Positions 18,006 to 26,817 of a stretch of 64,000 nucleotides of DNA are shown here, piece by piece. Positions within the stretch are counted from its first letter, which is position 1. The number at the start of each line of letters is the position of its first letter. The position numbers and the translations under genes are program-made. Where the stretch lies: NCBI GenBank assembly GCA_963792915.1, contig CAWBYD010000005.1:4389-68388 (forward strand). Direction: 5' to 3'. Origin of the DNA: Solirubrobacter sp963792915 (GTDB lineage Bacteria; Actinomycetota; Thermoleophilia; Solirubrobacterales; Solirubrobacteraceae). The notes beneath the pieces were generated by a model. It had not been told where the DNA came from. It worked only from the letters and a program-made list of their open reading frames with translations, and did no database searches.

Positions 18006-18368
18006 ATGCCCCGGAGTACCCGCACCCTCCTCGCGCTCGTCCTGCTCGCCGGCTGCGGCTCGCAGCCGGCGCTCACGCGCGAGCCCTCGGCCCGCTTCAC
18101 GGTCACGCTCGACGAGTTCTACATGCGCCCCCAGCGCCTGAGCGTCCCGGGCGGCGAGCAGCTGACCGTCACGGTCGTCAACCACGGGCGGCTCGGGCAC
18201 ACGTTCCGGCTGCGCACGCCGAACCACACCGTGCTCAAGCTGACGACGATCAAGCCGGGCCAGCAGGCCTCGCGCAGCTTCAAGCTCGCCCCCGGCAGCT
18301 ACACGATGTTCTGCGCCCTGGCCAACCACGAGGAGCTGGGCATGTCCGGGACCCTGGTCGTGCGCTGA
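18006..18368 (+). CDS. Cupredoxin-like copper-binding lipoprotein
   Basis: This 120-residue protein has a lipoprotein signal (LVLLAGC, Cys about 16) and a plastocyanin-like beta-sandwich. Type 1 copper ligands are visible: the His in LGHTF and the loop FCALANHEELGM with Cys, His and Met in the usual C-x4-H-x4-M spacing. It is probably a membrane-tethered electron carrier. It is divergent from the cytochrome c lipoprotein and its stop overlaps the flavin reductase ATG (TGATG). These genes lie directly upstream of nuo, which supports a respiratory role by context. Confidence 0.82.
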   Translation: MPRSTRTLLALVLLAGCGSQPALTREPSARFTVTLDEFYMRPQRLSVPGGEQLTVTVVNHGRLGHTFRLRTPNHTVLKLTTIKPGQQASRSFKLAPGSYTMFCALANHEELGMSGTLVVR

Positions 18369-18838
18369 TGCACGAGGTCGAGCCCGCCCACTTCCGCGCC
18401 GTCATGGGCCACTTCGCGACCGGGGTCACGGTCGTGACGGCGAGCAGCCCGGAGGGCCCGGTGGGGATGACCGCCAACGCGGTCTGCAGCCTCTCGCTCG
18501 ACCCGCTGCTGGCGCTGGTGTGCTTCGACAACGGCGCGCGCACGCTCCCGATCGTGCGCCGGACGCGGCGCTTCGGCGTCAACGTGCTCGCCGCCGGCCA
18601 GGAGGAGCTCGCCCGCCTGTTCGCCTCCAAGGCGCCCGAGCAGGACAAGTTCGCCGGCGTCCAGCACAGCGTGCACGACGGTGTGCCGATCATCGAGGGC
18701 ACGCTCGCCTGGGTCGCGTGCACGCTGAAGTCGCTCGTCCCCGGCGGCGACCACACGATCGGCATCGGCGCGGTGACCGCCGCGGAGATCGGCACCGGCC
18801 GCCCGCTGCTCTGGTACCAAGGGCGCTACCGCACGTGA
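18368..18838 (+). CDS. Flavin reductase family protein
   Basis: This 156-residue FMN-binding split-barrel protein has the typical opening FRAVMGHFATGVTVVTA, the loop PVGMTANAVCSLSLDPLL, and the segment FGVNVLAAGQEELARLFA. Such proteins use NAD(P)H to reduce free flavin for a partner monooxygenase, or carry FMN as a bound cofactor. No partner monooxygenase is adjacent. Its ATG overlaps the cupredoxin stop and its TGA overlaps the next gene's GTG, so it is in the middle of a three-gene operon. Confidence 0.85.
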   Translation: MHEVEPAHFRAVMGHFATGVTVVTASSPEGPVGMTANAVCSLSLDPLLALVCFDNGARTLPIVRRTRRFGVNVLAAGQEELARLFASKAPEQDKFAGVQHSVHDGVPIIEGTLAWVACTLKSLVPGGDHTIGIGAVTAAEIGTGRPLLWYQGRYRT

Positions 18839-19275
18839 GCAGCTTCCACACCACGTTCGGCGCCGTCGCCATCGCCGTCAACGCGCTCGCCGCGCTGCTG
18901 GGGGCGATCGCCTGGCTGCGCCGCGAGTCCAGCCGCCCGTTCTGGGTCGCGCTGCGCACCGGCCAGGCGCTGATCATCCTCGAGGCCGTCACCGGCGCCG
19001 CGCTGCTGCTGGACGGCAAGGACCTGCCGCGCCTGCACCTGATCTACGGGCTGGTGCCGATCGCCGTCGCGTTCATCGCCGAGCAGCTGCGCTTCGCCGC
19101 CGCGCCCACCGTGCTCGAGCAGCACGAGCTCGAAGGCGTCGACGACGTGCGGCGGCTCCCGGAGGCCGAGCAGCAGGCGCTGGTGGTCGAGATCGTCCGC
19201 CGCGAGACCGCCACGATGGCCGCCTCGGCGGCGGTCGTGGTGCTGCTGGCTCTGCGCGCTCAGGGATGGCTGTGA
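18835..19275 (+). CDS. Small integral membrane protein of unknown function
   Basis: This 146-residue protein has about four hydrophobic segments (AVAIAVNALAALLGAIAWL, ALIILEAVTGAALLL, LIYGLVPIAVAFIAEQL, and AASAAVVVLLALRAQGW) and a charged acidic loop before the last one. No family is recognised. The GTG start overlaps the flavin reductase stop (GTGA). It ends 38 bases before nuoA, so it might read through into nuo or end just before a nuo promoter. Confidence 0.7.
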   Translation: MSSFHTTFGAVAIAVNALAALLGAIAWLRRESSRPFWVALRTGQALIILEAVTGAALLLDGKDLPRLHLIYGLVPIAVAFIAEQLRFAAAPTVLEQHELEGVDDVRRLPEAEQQALVVEIVRRETATMAASAAVVVLLALRAQGWL

Positions 19276-19313
19276 TGCGTGCGATTCGGCACTAAGTAAC
19301 AGCACCGCACAAG

Positions 19314-19694
19314 GTGCTACAAATCCGGGACGTGATCCGCGCGTACCTGCCGGCGATCGTCTTCGTGGTCCTCGGGATCGGGTTGGGGGCCGTGTTCGCG
19401 ACGCTCAACTCCTTCCTCGGCCCGAAGCCGAAGCACGTCCGGGCGTCGACCGAGGAGCCGTACGAGAGCGGCCTGCCCTCAGAGGTCAAGAAGTCGATGC
19501 GCTTCGGCATCTCCTTCTACCTCGTCGCGATGCTCTTCATCCTGTTCGACATCGAGACGATCTTCCTGTTCCCGGTGGCCGTCGAGTTGAAGGCGTTCGG
19601 GTCGTTCGCGCTGATCGAGATCATCGTCTTCATCGTGCTGCTGTTCGTGGCCTTCGTCTACGTGTGGCGGCGGGGAGCGCTGGAATGGAAATAA
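19314..19694 (+). CDS. nuoA: NADH-quinone oxidoreductase subunit A
   Basis: NuoA is a three-helix membrane subunit of complex I next to the quinone channel. This 126-residue protein has the conserved loop EEPYESGLP and MRFGISFYLVAMLFILFDIETIFLFP, the family hallmark. The start is uncertain: GTG 19314 gives MLQIRDVIRAYLP, while GTG 19332 would give VIRAYLP, closer to the usual length. The 38 bases upstream hold no clear Shine-Dalgarno. Its TAA overlaps the nuoB ATG by 10 bases. It opens an unbroken 15-kb operon. Confidence 0.94.
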   Translation: MLQIRDVIRAYLPAIVFVVLGIGLGAVFATLNSFLGPKPKHVRASTEEPYESGLPSEVKKSMRFGISFYLVAMLFILFDIETIFLFPVAVELKAFGSFALIEIIVFIVLLFVAFVYVWRRGALEWK

Positions 19695-20338
19695 CCCGCC
19701 AGAACCTCGGCGCGGGCAAGGACGGCGAGTTTCGCTCTCGCCAGCTCAATGCGCGCGCCATGCTCAACGGCGAGCTCGACGGCGCCGACCTCGACGCCTA
19801 CGTCGAGGAGCGCGTGTTGACCACGACGCTCGACAAGGCCGCCAACTGGGCGCGCGGGAACGCGTTCATGCCGGCGACCTTCGGCCTCGCATGCTGCGCG
19901 ATCGAGATGATGGCCGTGGTCAACGCGCGCACGGACATCGCCCGCTTCGGCTTCGAGGCGTTCCGCGCCTCCCCGCGCCAGGCCGACGTGATCATCATCT
20001 CGGGCCGCATCTCGATCAAGATGGCGCCGGTCGTGCGCCGCATCTACGACCAGATGCTCGAGCCCAAGTGGGCGATCGCGATGGGCGCCTGCTCCTCGAG
20101 CCAGGGTGTTTTCAACAACTACGCGATCGTCCCGGCCGACAAGTTCCTGCCGGTCGACCTGCACGTGCCCGGCTGCCCGCCGCGGCCGGAGTCGCTGGTC
20201 TACGGGATCCTGAAGCTGCGCTCGATGGTGATGGCCAAGCCCGACCAGGGCTGGCGCACGCGCTACGGCGGCCGCGGCACCGAGGAGTTCACGCCCGAGG
20301 AGCTCGAGCCGGTAGCCGAGGGCGGCACCGGTGCCTGA
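19685..20338 (+). CDS. nuoB: NADH-quinone oxidoreductase subunit B
   Basis: NuoB carries the terminal N2 [4Fe-4S] cluster that donates electrons to quinone. The 217-residue protein has the ligand Cys residues in FGLACCAIEMM, GACSSSQG and VPGCPPRPE. The N-terminal 30 residues are longer than in E. coli, and the C-terminus carries an acidic tail (TEEFTPEELEPV). It overlaps nuoA upstream and nuoC downstream. Confidence 0.96.
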   Translation: MEITRQNLGAGKDGEFRSRQLNARAMLNGELDGADLDAYVEERVLTTTLDKAANWARGNAFMPATFGLACCAIEMMAVVNARTDIARFGFEAFRASPRQADVIIISGRISIKMAPVVRRIYDQMLEPKWAIAMGACSSSQGVFNNYAIVPADKFLPVDLHVPGCPPRPESLVYGILKLRSMVMAKPDQGWRTRYGGRGTEEFTPEELEPVAEGGTGA

Positions 20339-20840
20339 CGCGACCGGCCTCGAGCTGCTCGCGCAGGAGTTGCGCGAGCAGGACCCGGAGTGCGTCCTGG
20401 ACACGACGTTCTTCCGCAACAAGGCCGCGCTCAGCGTGACCCCGCCGAGCATCCGCGCGGTGCTCGAGCACCTGCGCGGCAAGGGCTTCACGTTCCTGGC
20501 CTCCGTGCACGGGCTGGACTACTTCCCCGAAGAGCCGCGCCTGGGCGTCCAGTACGAGTTGCTCGACATGAAGGAGGTCGACCGCATCACGGTCAAGCTC
20601 CGCGTCGCGCTCGACACGCCCAACGTGCCCTCGGTGACCCCCGCGTGGCCGACCGCGAACCACCAGGAGCGCGAGGTCTACGACATGTTCGGCGTGATCT
20701 TCGACGAGCATCCGGACCTGCGCCGGATCCTGATGCCGGAGGACTACGAGGGCCATCCGCAGCGGCGGGACTTCCCGATGGGCGGCGAGCCGGTCCTGTT
20801 CACGCACAATGAGCCGCGGCTGCCGGGGTGGTGGAAATGA
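20331..20840 (+). CDS. nuoC: NADH-quinone oxidoreductase subunit C
   Basis: NuoC is the 30-kDa subunit of the peripheral arm. The 169-residue protein has the signature region PTANHQEREVYDMFGVIFDEHPDLRRILMPEDYEGHPQRRDFP and a final GW region (LPGWWK). It is a separate gene, not fused to nuoD as in E. coli. The GTG start overlaps the nuoB stop by 8 bases, and its TGA overlaps the nuoD ATG. Confidence 0.96.
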   Translation: MPDATGLELLAQELREQDPECVLDTTFFRNKAALSVTPPSIRAVLEHLRGKGFTFLASVHGLDYFPEEPRLGVQYELLDMKEVDRITVKLRVALDTPNVPSVTPAWPTANHQEREVYDMFGVIFDEHPDLRRILMPEDYEGHPQRRDFPMGGEPVLFTHNEPRLPGWWK

Positions 20841-22099
20841 GCGACGTGACCGAGCGGCCGACCGCCGCGCGCGGCCTGAGCTACCGCGAGATGGAGAGCT
20901 CGATCGACATCGCGCACATCGAGCACCCCGAGCACGACGAGCTGCTGACGCTCAACCTCGGGCCGCACCACCCGGCAACGCACGGCGTGCTGCGGCTGAT
21001 CACCACGCTCGAGGGCGAGGTGGTGCGCGACGTCAAGCCGGTGATCGGCTACGTCCACACCGGCATCGAGAAGAACTGCGAGGACAAGGCCTACTGGAAG
21101 GTCATCCCGCTGATCGAGCGGATGGACTACCTGTCCTACTACCACAACGCGCACGCGTACTGCGGGGCGGTGGAGACGCTGCTCGACCTCGAGGTGCCGC
21201 GCCGCGCCCAGTACATCCGCGTCGCGCACCTGGAGCTCAACCGGATCGCGTCGCACCTGCTGTGGCTCGCGACCGGCGGCCTGGACCTCGGCGCGATGTC
21301 GGTGTTCTTCTACGGCTGGCGCGACCGCGACCTGATCCTCGACCTGTTCGAGATGTCCTCGGGCCAGCGCATGCACACGCGCTACTTCCAGATCGGCGGC
21401 GTCGCGGAGGACATCCCGGCCGGCTGGGCGGCCAAGGCCAAGAAGTTCACGGCGCTGTTCCCGAGCCGGCTCGACCAGTTCGAGGAGCTGATCGACCGCA
21501 ACCAGATCGTGCTCGAGCGCCTGCGCGGCGTGGCCGCGGTGGACGAGCAGACGATGCTCGACCTCGGCGTGACCGGCCCGCTGCTGCGCGCCACGGGCAA
21601 CCCCTGGGACCTGCGCAAGGCGGCGCCGTACGAGTGCTACGGCGAGCTGGACTTCCGGATCCCGGTCGGCACGGTCGGCGACAACTACGACCGCTACCGC
21701 GTCCGCATGGCCGAGATGCGCGAGTCGGTGAAGCTGATCGACCAGGCGCTCGACGGCATGCCCGAGGGCGACTACATCACCAACGACCGCAAGTACGCGC
21801 TGCCCCCGCGGCATGAGCTCGCCACCTCCATGGAGGCGCTCATCCACCACTTCAAGCTCGTCACCGAGGGCTTCCGCGTGCCGCCGGGCGAGGCGTACTA
21901 CCCGATCGAGAGCCCGCGCGGCGAGATGGGCTGCTTCGTGCGCTCCGACGGCTCCTCCAAGCCCGCGCGCGTGCACATGCGCGACCCCTCGTTCGTGAAC
22001 CTGCAGTCGTTCAAGCCGATGGTGCAGGACCTCTACGTCGCCGACCTGATCGCCGCGCTGGCCATGCTCGACCCGATCCTCGGAGGGATCGATCGCTGA
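20837..22099 (+). CDS. nuoD: NADH-quinone oxidoreductase subunit D
   Basis: NuoD (49-kDa) forms the quinone pocket with NuoB. The 420-residue sequence has LGPHHPATHGVLRL with the quinone-binding His, HTGIEKNCEDK, and the C-terminal ESPRGEMGCF...RDPSFVNLQ motif. The final residues DPILGGIDR match the conserved family end. ATG 20837 (ATGA overlap with nuoC) is chosen; an in-frame GTG lies 9 bases upstream. Confidence 0.97.
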   Translation: MSDVTERPTAARGLSYREMESSIDIAHIEHPEHDELLTLNLGPHHPATHGVLRLITTLEGEVVRDVKPVIGYVHTGIEKNCEDKAYWKVIPLIERMDYLSYYHNAHAYCGAVETLLDLEVPRRAQYIRVAHLELNRIASHLLWLATGGLDLGAMSVFFYGWRDRDLILDLFEMSSGQRMHTRYFQIGGVAEDIPAGWAAKAKKFTALFPSRLDQFEELIDRNQIVLERLRGVAAVDEQTMLDLGVTGPLLRATGNPWDLRKAAPYECYGELDFRIPVGTVGDNYDRYRVRMAEMRESVKLIDQALDGMPEGDYITNDRKYALPPRHELATSMEALIHHFKLVTEGFRVPPGEAYYPIESPRGEMGCFVRSDGSSKPARVHMRDPSFVNLQSFKPMVQDLYVADLIAALAMLDPILGGIDR

Positions 22100-22725
22100 T
22101 GACGCAGGTCAAGCGCTACGCGCACGGCTCGCGCGTCCCGGGCTGGGACGACGCGGCGGACCTCACGAAGGACCCCGCGGTCGTCCCCGACCCCGCCACG
22201 ACGCCGGTGCCCGCGTACGTGCGCACGGCGATCGAGGCGCTGATGGCCAAGTACCCGGACCTCCGCTCCGCGGTGATCCCGGCGATGAAGATCGTGCAGC
22301 GCGAGCACGGCTGGCTCTCGCCGACGGCGATGGAGCAGTGCGCGTGCGTGATGCGCCTGACGCCTGCCTACCTGATCTCGGTGGCGAGCTTCTACGACAT
22401 GTTCGAGCTGCGCCCCAAGGGCGCGAACGACGTCTACGTGTGCACGAACATCTCGTGCTCGCTGCTCGGCGCGGACGAGCTGTTCGCTCGCATGAAGGAC
22501 GTGCTGGGCACCGACCCGGACTTCAACGTGCGCGCGTTCGAGTGCCTGGGCGCGTGCGAGATCGCGCCGATGGCGTCCGTCAACGGCACCTACGTCGGGC
22601 CGCTCGAGCTCGACGACTGCGAGCGCATCCGCGACGACGTCAAGGCGGGCGGCGAGGTGCTCGAGGGCAAGCAGCTGCGCCATCGCAAGGCCGCGTCCAA
22701 GCACTGGCGGGAGCAGACCCCGTGA
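22099..22725 (+). CDS. nuoE: NADH-quinone oxidoreductase subunit E
   Basis: NuoE is the 24-kDa subunit with the N1a [2Fe-2S] cluster. The 208-residue protein shows the four-Cys pattern CTNISCSLLG and FECLGACEIAP, the thioredoxin-like fold segment preceding it, and the common helical region with KIVQREHGWLS. It has a longer N-terminus than E. coli NuoE (about 35 residues, starting MTQVKRYAHGSRVPGW). The ATG overlaps the nuoD stop and its TGA overlaps the nuoF GTG. Confidence 0.96.
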   Translation: MTQVKRYAHGSRVPGWDDAADLTKDPAVVPDPATTPVPAYVRTAIEALMAKYPDLRSAVIPAMKIVQREHGWLSPTAMEQCACVMRLTPAYLISVASFYDMFELRPKGANDVYVCTNISCSLLGADELFARMKDVLGTDPDFNVRAFECLGACEIAPMASVNGTYVGPLELDDCERIRDDVKAGGEVLEGKQLRHRKAASKHWREQTP

Positions 22726-24062
22726 TCGAGAACATCGACACGATCCTCTTCAAGGACATCGACGAGCCGGACCTGAACACGCTCGCCGTCTACCAGAGGC
22801 GCGGCGGCTACGAGATGCTGCGCAAGGCGCTCGCGATGGAGCCGGCCGCGGTGCTCGAGGAGATGCTCGCGTCCGGCGTGCGCGGCCGCGGCGGCGCCGG
22901 GTTCGCGATGGGCCGCAAGATGTCCTTCATCCCCAAGGGGTCGATGGACAAGTACCTCGTCTGCAACGCCGACGAGTCAGAGCCCGGGACCTTCAAGGAC
23001 CGCGAGCTGATGCAGAAGAACCCGCACCTGCTGATCGAGGGGATCATCATCGGGGCCTACTGCATCGGCGCCAACCGCTCGTTCATCTTCATCCGCGGCG
23101 AGTACGACTACGTCGCCGACATCCTCGACGCGGCGGTCGCCGAGGCGCGCGCCGCCGGCTTTCTGGGCGAGCAGATCCTCGGCTCCGACCACACGATCGA
23201 CCTCGTGGTCCACCGCGGCGCCGGCGCCTACATCTGCGGCGAGGAGACCGCGCTGCTGGACTCGCTGGAGGGCAAGCGCGGCAACCCGCGCCTGAAGCCG
23301 CCGTTCCCGGCCGTCCAGGGCCTCTATCAGGGGCCGACGCTGATCAACAACGTCGAGACGCTGATGAACGTCCCGATCATCCTCGGGATGGGCGGCGCCG
23401 AGTACGCGAAGATCGGCACGCAGACGTCCACGGGCACGAAGCTGATCTCGATCTCGGGACAGGTCAAATATCCCGGCAACTACGAGATCGTGCTCGGGAC
23501 CAAGGTCCGCGACATCCTCCACGACCTCGCCGGCGGCCCGCTCGAGGGACGCACGTTCAAGGCGTTCTTCCCCGGCGGGTCGAGCGCGCCCGTGCTGCCG
23601 CTGACCGACGAGGTGCTGGACCTCAGCTACGACTTCGACACGCTCGCCAAGGCGGGCTCGATGCTCGGGTCGGGCGCGATCATCGTCTTCGACGACTCGA
23701 CCTCGATCGTCGACGTCGCCTACAAGACCGCCCACTTCTACCGCCACGAGTCCTGCGGCAAGTGCTCGCCGTGCCGCGAGGGCACGAACTGGACCGAGAA
23801 GATGCTGCTGCGGATCAAGAATGGCGACGCGACGCCGATGGACCTCGACATCATCGCCTCGGTCTGCGAGCAGATCATGGGCAACTGCCTGTGCGTGCTC
23901 GGCGACGCGATGGCGATGCCGGTCGGCTCGATGATCAAGCACTTCCGCCCGGAGTTCGAGGCCTACATCGAGGCGCGCCGCGAGGCGCTGGAGCTCGGCC
24001 TCGCCTATCCGCAGGTCAACCACGACGAGCACTCCGGCCCCAAGCCGCTCCTCGCCGCGTAG
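22722..24062 (+). CDS. nuoF: NADH-quinone oxidoreductase subunit F
   Basis: NuoF (51-kDa) binds NADH and FMN and carries the N3 cluster. The 446-residue protein has the Gly-rich nucleotide loop GRGGAGFAMGRKMSF, the FMN segment CNADESEPGTFKDREL, ICGEETALLDSLEG, and the cluster ligands ESCGKCSPCREGT with GNCLC. The GTG start overlaps the nuoE stop. It is followed by the only sizable gap in the operon (163 bases). Confidence 0.97.
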   Translation: MIENIDTILFKDIDEPDLNTLAVYQRRGGYEMLRKALAMEPAAVLEEMLASGVRGRGGAGFAMGRKMSFIPKGSMDKYLVCNADESEPGTFKDRELMQKNPHLLIEGIIIGAYCIGANRSFIFIRGEYDYVADILDAAVAEARAAGFLGEQILGSDHTIDLVVHRGAGAYICGEETALLDSLEGKRGNPRLKPPFPAVQGLYQGPTLINNVETLMNVPIILGMGGAEYAKIGTQTSTGTKLISISGQVKYPGNYEIVLGTKVRDILHDLAGGPLEGRTFKAFFPGGSSAPVLPLTDEVLDLSYDFDTLAKAGSMLGSGAIIVFDDSTSIVDVAYKTAHFYRHESCGKCSPCREGTNWTEKMLLRIKNGDATPMDLDIIASVCEQIMGNCLCVLGDAMAMPVGSMIKHFRPEFEAYIEARREALELGLAYPQVNHDEHSGPKPLLAA

Positions 24063-24225
24063 TGGCCCCCTCCGCGAACACCCACGCCGCCTGGCGGCCG
24101 CCGATCACCACCTGGGGTTGTCCTCGGCAGGGGCAAGGGCTCCGCCATTGCACCCTGCCTGCGTCCTCCCCAGCTGGCGCCGGCGACCCCCAGTCGGGCG
24201 CGCGTGCCCACGGAGGGAACCACTG
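24063..24225 (+). other. 163-base gap inside the nuo operon
   Basis: All other nuo genes overlap or lie within ten bases of each other, so this gap between nuoF and nuoG is exceptional. It encodes no convincing protein. It holds an imperfect inverted repeat (GCAGGGG at about 24127 against CCCTGC at about 24161) and a good Shine-Dalgarno, GGAGGGAAC, just before the nuoG ATG. An internal promoter, an mRNA-processing site or an attenuator are all possible; nothing in the sequence decides between them. Confidence 0.4.
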
Positions 24226-26817
24226 ATGCCGCGCCCCACCGTCAAGATGATCACCTTCTCGCTCGACGGGCGGGAGGTGCAGGCACCCGAGGGCGTGATG
24301 CTGGTCGACGGCGCCAAGTACGGCGACGTCGAGATCCCGATCTTCTGTTACGAGCCCAAGCTCGGCCAGCCCGTCGGCGCCTGCCGCATGTGCCTGGTGG
24401 AGATCGAGGGCATCCCGAAGCTCCAGACGGCCTGCTCGACGGCGGTCAAGGACGGCATGGTCGTCCACACGCAGACCGATCGCGTGCACGCCGCCCAGCG
24501 CGCGGTGGTCGAGTTCCTGCTCGTCAACCACCCGCTCGACTGCCCGGTCTGCGACAAGGGCGGCGAGTGCCCGCTGCAGGACATCACCTATGGCTGGGGC
24601 CCGGGTACCTCGCGCTTCATCGAGCCCAAGCGCCACTTCAAGAAGCCGCTCGAGCTGTCGCCGCTGATCGCGATCGACCGCGAGCGCTGCATCCTCTGCT
24701 ACCGCTGCGTGCGCTACTCGCAGGAGGTCTCCGAGGACTACCAGCTGGTGCTGGTCGAGCGCGGCGCCGCGAGCTTCGTCGGCACGTTCGACGGCCATCC
24801 GTACGTCGCGCCGTTCTCCGGCAACATCATCGAGCTCTGCCCGGTCGGCGCGCTCACGTCGCGCGCGTACCGCTTCCGCGCGCGGCCGTGGGACATCGAG
24901 GGCGCCGGCACGGTCTGCGCCGGTTGCTCGGCGCAGTGCAACGTCGAGCTGACCGTCCGCGACGAGCGCGTGATGCGCGTGCTGGCGCGCGACAACCCGG
25001 AGGTCGACGACGGCTGGCTGTGCGACAAGGGCCGCTTCAGCTACCAGGCGACGCACTCCGACGAGCGGATCGTGGAGCCGCTCGTGCGCGAGGGCGTCGA
25101 GTTGATGCCGGCCAGCTGGGAGAAGGCCTACGAGGCGGCCGCGGCCGCGCTCAAGAAGGCGGGCGAGCGCGCGAGCGCGCTCGCCGGCGGCCCCACCACC
25201 AACGAAGAGGCGTTCCTGCTCCAGCGCCTGCTGCGCTCGATGGGGTCCAACCACCTGAGCGCGCGGGCCCACGGCGAGCTGGACCTCGACGTCCAGCGCG
25301 CGCTGGCCGACCCGGCGCTGCAGGCCACGGTGCCGGACCTCGAGTTCGCGCACACGGTGCTGCTGGTCGACTGCGATCCGATCGACGAGGCGCCGATCTG
25401 GGACCTGCGGATCCGCAAGGGCGTGCGCCGCCGCGGGACCAAGGTCGTGGTCGCAAGCGCGCGCCCGACGGCGCTGGACCCGCGTGCCGAGGCGACGCTG
25501 CGCTTCGCCCCCGGCGGCGCCGAGGGCTTCCTGGTCGCGCTCGACGCCGCGCTGGCCGGCGACGAGGGCAACCTCGGCGGCGCCGCGAGCGCCGCGGGCA
25601 CCTCCGCGACCGCGATCCGCGCGTTCGCCGGCGCGCTGCGCGCCGCGGGCCAGGAGATCGTGATCGTCTACGGCGAGCGCGCGGGCGCCGGCGCGCGGGC
25701 GCTGCTCAACATCGCGACGCGGCTGGGGCTGCGCGACATCGCGGGCGCCGGGCTCCTCGAGCTGCCCGCCTCGCCGAACGGCCGCGGGCTGCGCGAGGCC
25801 GGCTTCGCCCCGGGCCACGGCCCGGGCTATGAGGCCGTCGCAGCGCCGGGGCGCAACGCGCGGGCGATCGCCGAAGGGCTCGCGAGCGGCGACCTGCACA
25901 CGATCTGGCTGCACCAGGTGGACCCGCTGCGCACCTATCCCGACCGCGCGCTGTGGGACCAGGCGCTGCATACCGCGCAGGCCGTGATCGCGGTCGACTC
26001 GGTGCTGACCGACTCGATCCGCGAGCACGCCGACGTCGTCTTCCCCGCCGAGGCCTACGCCGAGAAGGAGGGCACGCTCGTGCACCCCGACGGGCGCGTG
26101 CAGCGGCTGCGCCAGGCGATCGGCCGCGCCCGCGGGCGCTCGTTGGCGCCCGGATCCGGGGCGCGCGCGCTGTGGGAGGTCATCGCCGAGGTGTCCAGGC
26201 GGCTCGGCCACGACCCCGCGGCGATCACCGGCGCGGCGGCGTCCAAGCTGCTCTTCGACTCGGTGCCGTTCTATACGGGGCTGACGCTCGACGAGATCGG
26301 CGGGCGCGGCGTGCGCTGGGCCGAGCGCGAGCAGTTCGTCTCGCCCGCATGGGAGCTGGTCAAGCTCGAGGTCCCGGCGGGCTCGGCGGTGGCGCGCCAG
26401 GGCGCCCTGCGGCTCGGCACGTTCCGGCCGCTGTGGGCGCACAAGGACGTCGAGGCCTCGCCGGCGCTGCACTTCATGCGCGCGCGCCAGGTCGCCGAGC
26501 TCTCGCCGGCCGACGCGAGCGCGCTCGGCATCCGCGAGGGTGACGTGGTCGAAGTCGCCGGCCCCGCGGGCGATGGCGCCTCGGGGGCCGGTGGCGTGCG
26601 CGCCGCCGTGCGGCTGCGCGAGGCTATCCCGGCCGGCAGCGTGTTCCTCGCCGAGGGCACGCGCGAGGACACGGTGAACGTGCTCACCGACGCGCTGGTC
26701 GAGCTGCGTCCGGTCGGGCGCACCGACCACGTGCCGTTGCCGAGCGACATGGCCGCCGAGCACGCCGAGGCGCCGCCGTCCGCCGCGCTCCCGATTCCGC
26801 CCCGGGAGGTCACATGA
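24226..26817 (+). CDS. nuoG: NADH-quinone oxidoreductase subunit G
   Basis: NuoG is the largest peripheral subunit and carries several Fe-S clusters. The 863-residue protein opens with a [2Fe-2S] ferredoxin domain (CYEPKLGQPVGACRMC plus a later Cys), then the His/Cys domain HPLDCPVCDKGGECPLQ, then a [4Fe-4S] pair CILCYRCVRYSQE, then the molybdopterin-family cluster site CAGCSAQCNV. The rest is a molybdopterin-oxidoreductase-like fold without the cofactor. The C-terminal part is rich in Ala/Gly, as usual in actinobacteria. ATG 24226 follows a strong ribosome site. Confidence 0.95.
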   Translation: MPRPTVKMITFSLDGREVQAPEGVMLVDGAKYGDVEIPIFCYEPKLGQPVGACRMCLVEIEGIPKLQTACSTAVKDGMVVHTQTDRVHAAQRAVVEFLLVNHPLDCPVCDKGGECPLQDITYGWGPGTSRFIEPKRHFKKPLELSPLIAIDRERCILCYRCVRYSQEVSEDYQLVLVERGAASFVGTFDGHPYVAPFSGNIIELCPVGALTSRAYRFRARPWDIEGAGTVCAGCSAQCNVELTVRDERVMRVLARDNPEVDDGWLCDKGRFSYQATHSDERIVEPLVREGVELMPASWEKAYEAAAAALKKAGERASALAGGPTTNEEAFLLQRLLRSMGSNHLSARAHGELDLDVQRALADPALQATVPDLEFAHTVLLVDCDPIDEAPIWDLRIRKGVRRRGTKVVVASARPTALDPRAEATLRFAPGGAEGFLVALDAALAGDEGNLGGAASAAGTSATAIRAFAGALRAAGQEIVIVYGERAGAGARALLNIATRLGLRDIAGAGLLELPASPNGRGLREAGFAPGHGPGYEAVAAPGRNARAIAEGLASGDLHTIWLHQVDPLRTYPDRALWDQALHTAQAVIAVDSVLTDSIREHADVVFPAEAYAEKEGTLVHPDGRVQRLRQAIGRARGRSLAPGSGARALWEVIAEVSRRLGHDPAAITGAAASKLLFDSVPFYTGLTLDEIGGRGVRWAEREQFVSPAWELVKLEVPAGSAVARQGALRLGTFRPLWAHKDVEASPALHFMRARQVAELSPADASALGIREGDVVEVAGPAGDGASGAGGVRAAVRLREAIPAGSVFLAEGTREDTVNVLTDALVELRPVGRTDHVPLPSDMAAEHAEAPPSAALPIPPREVT

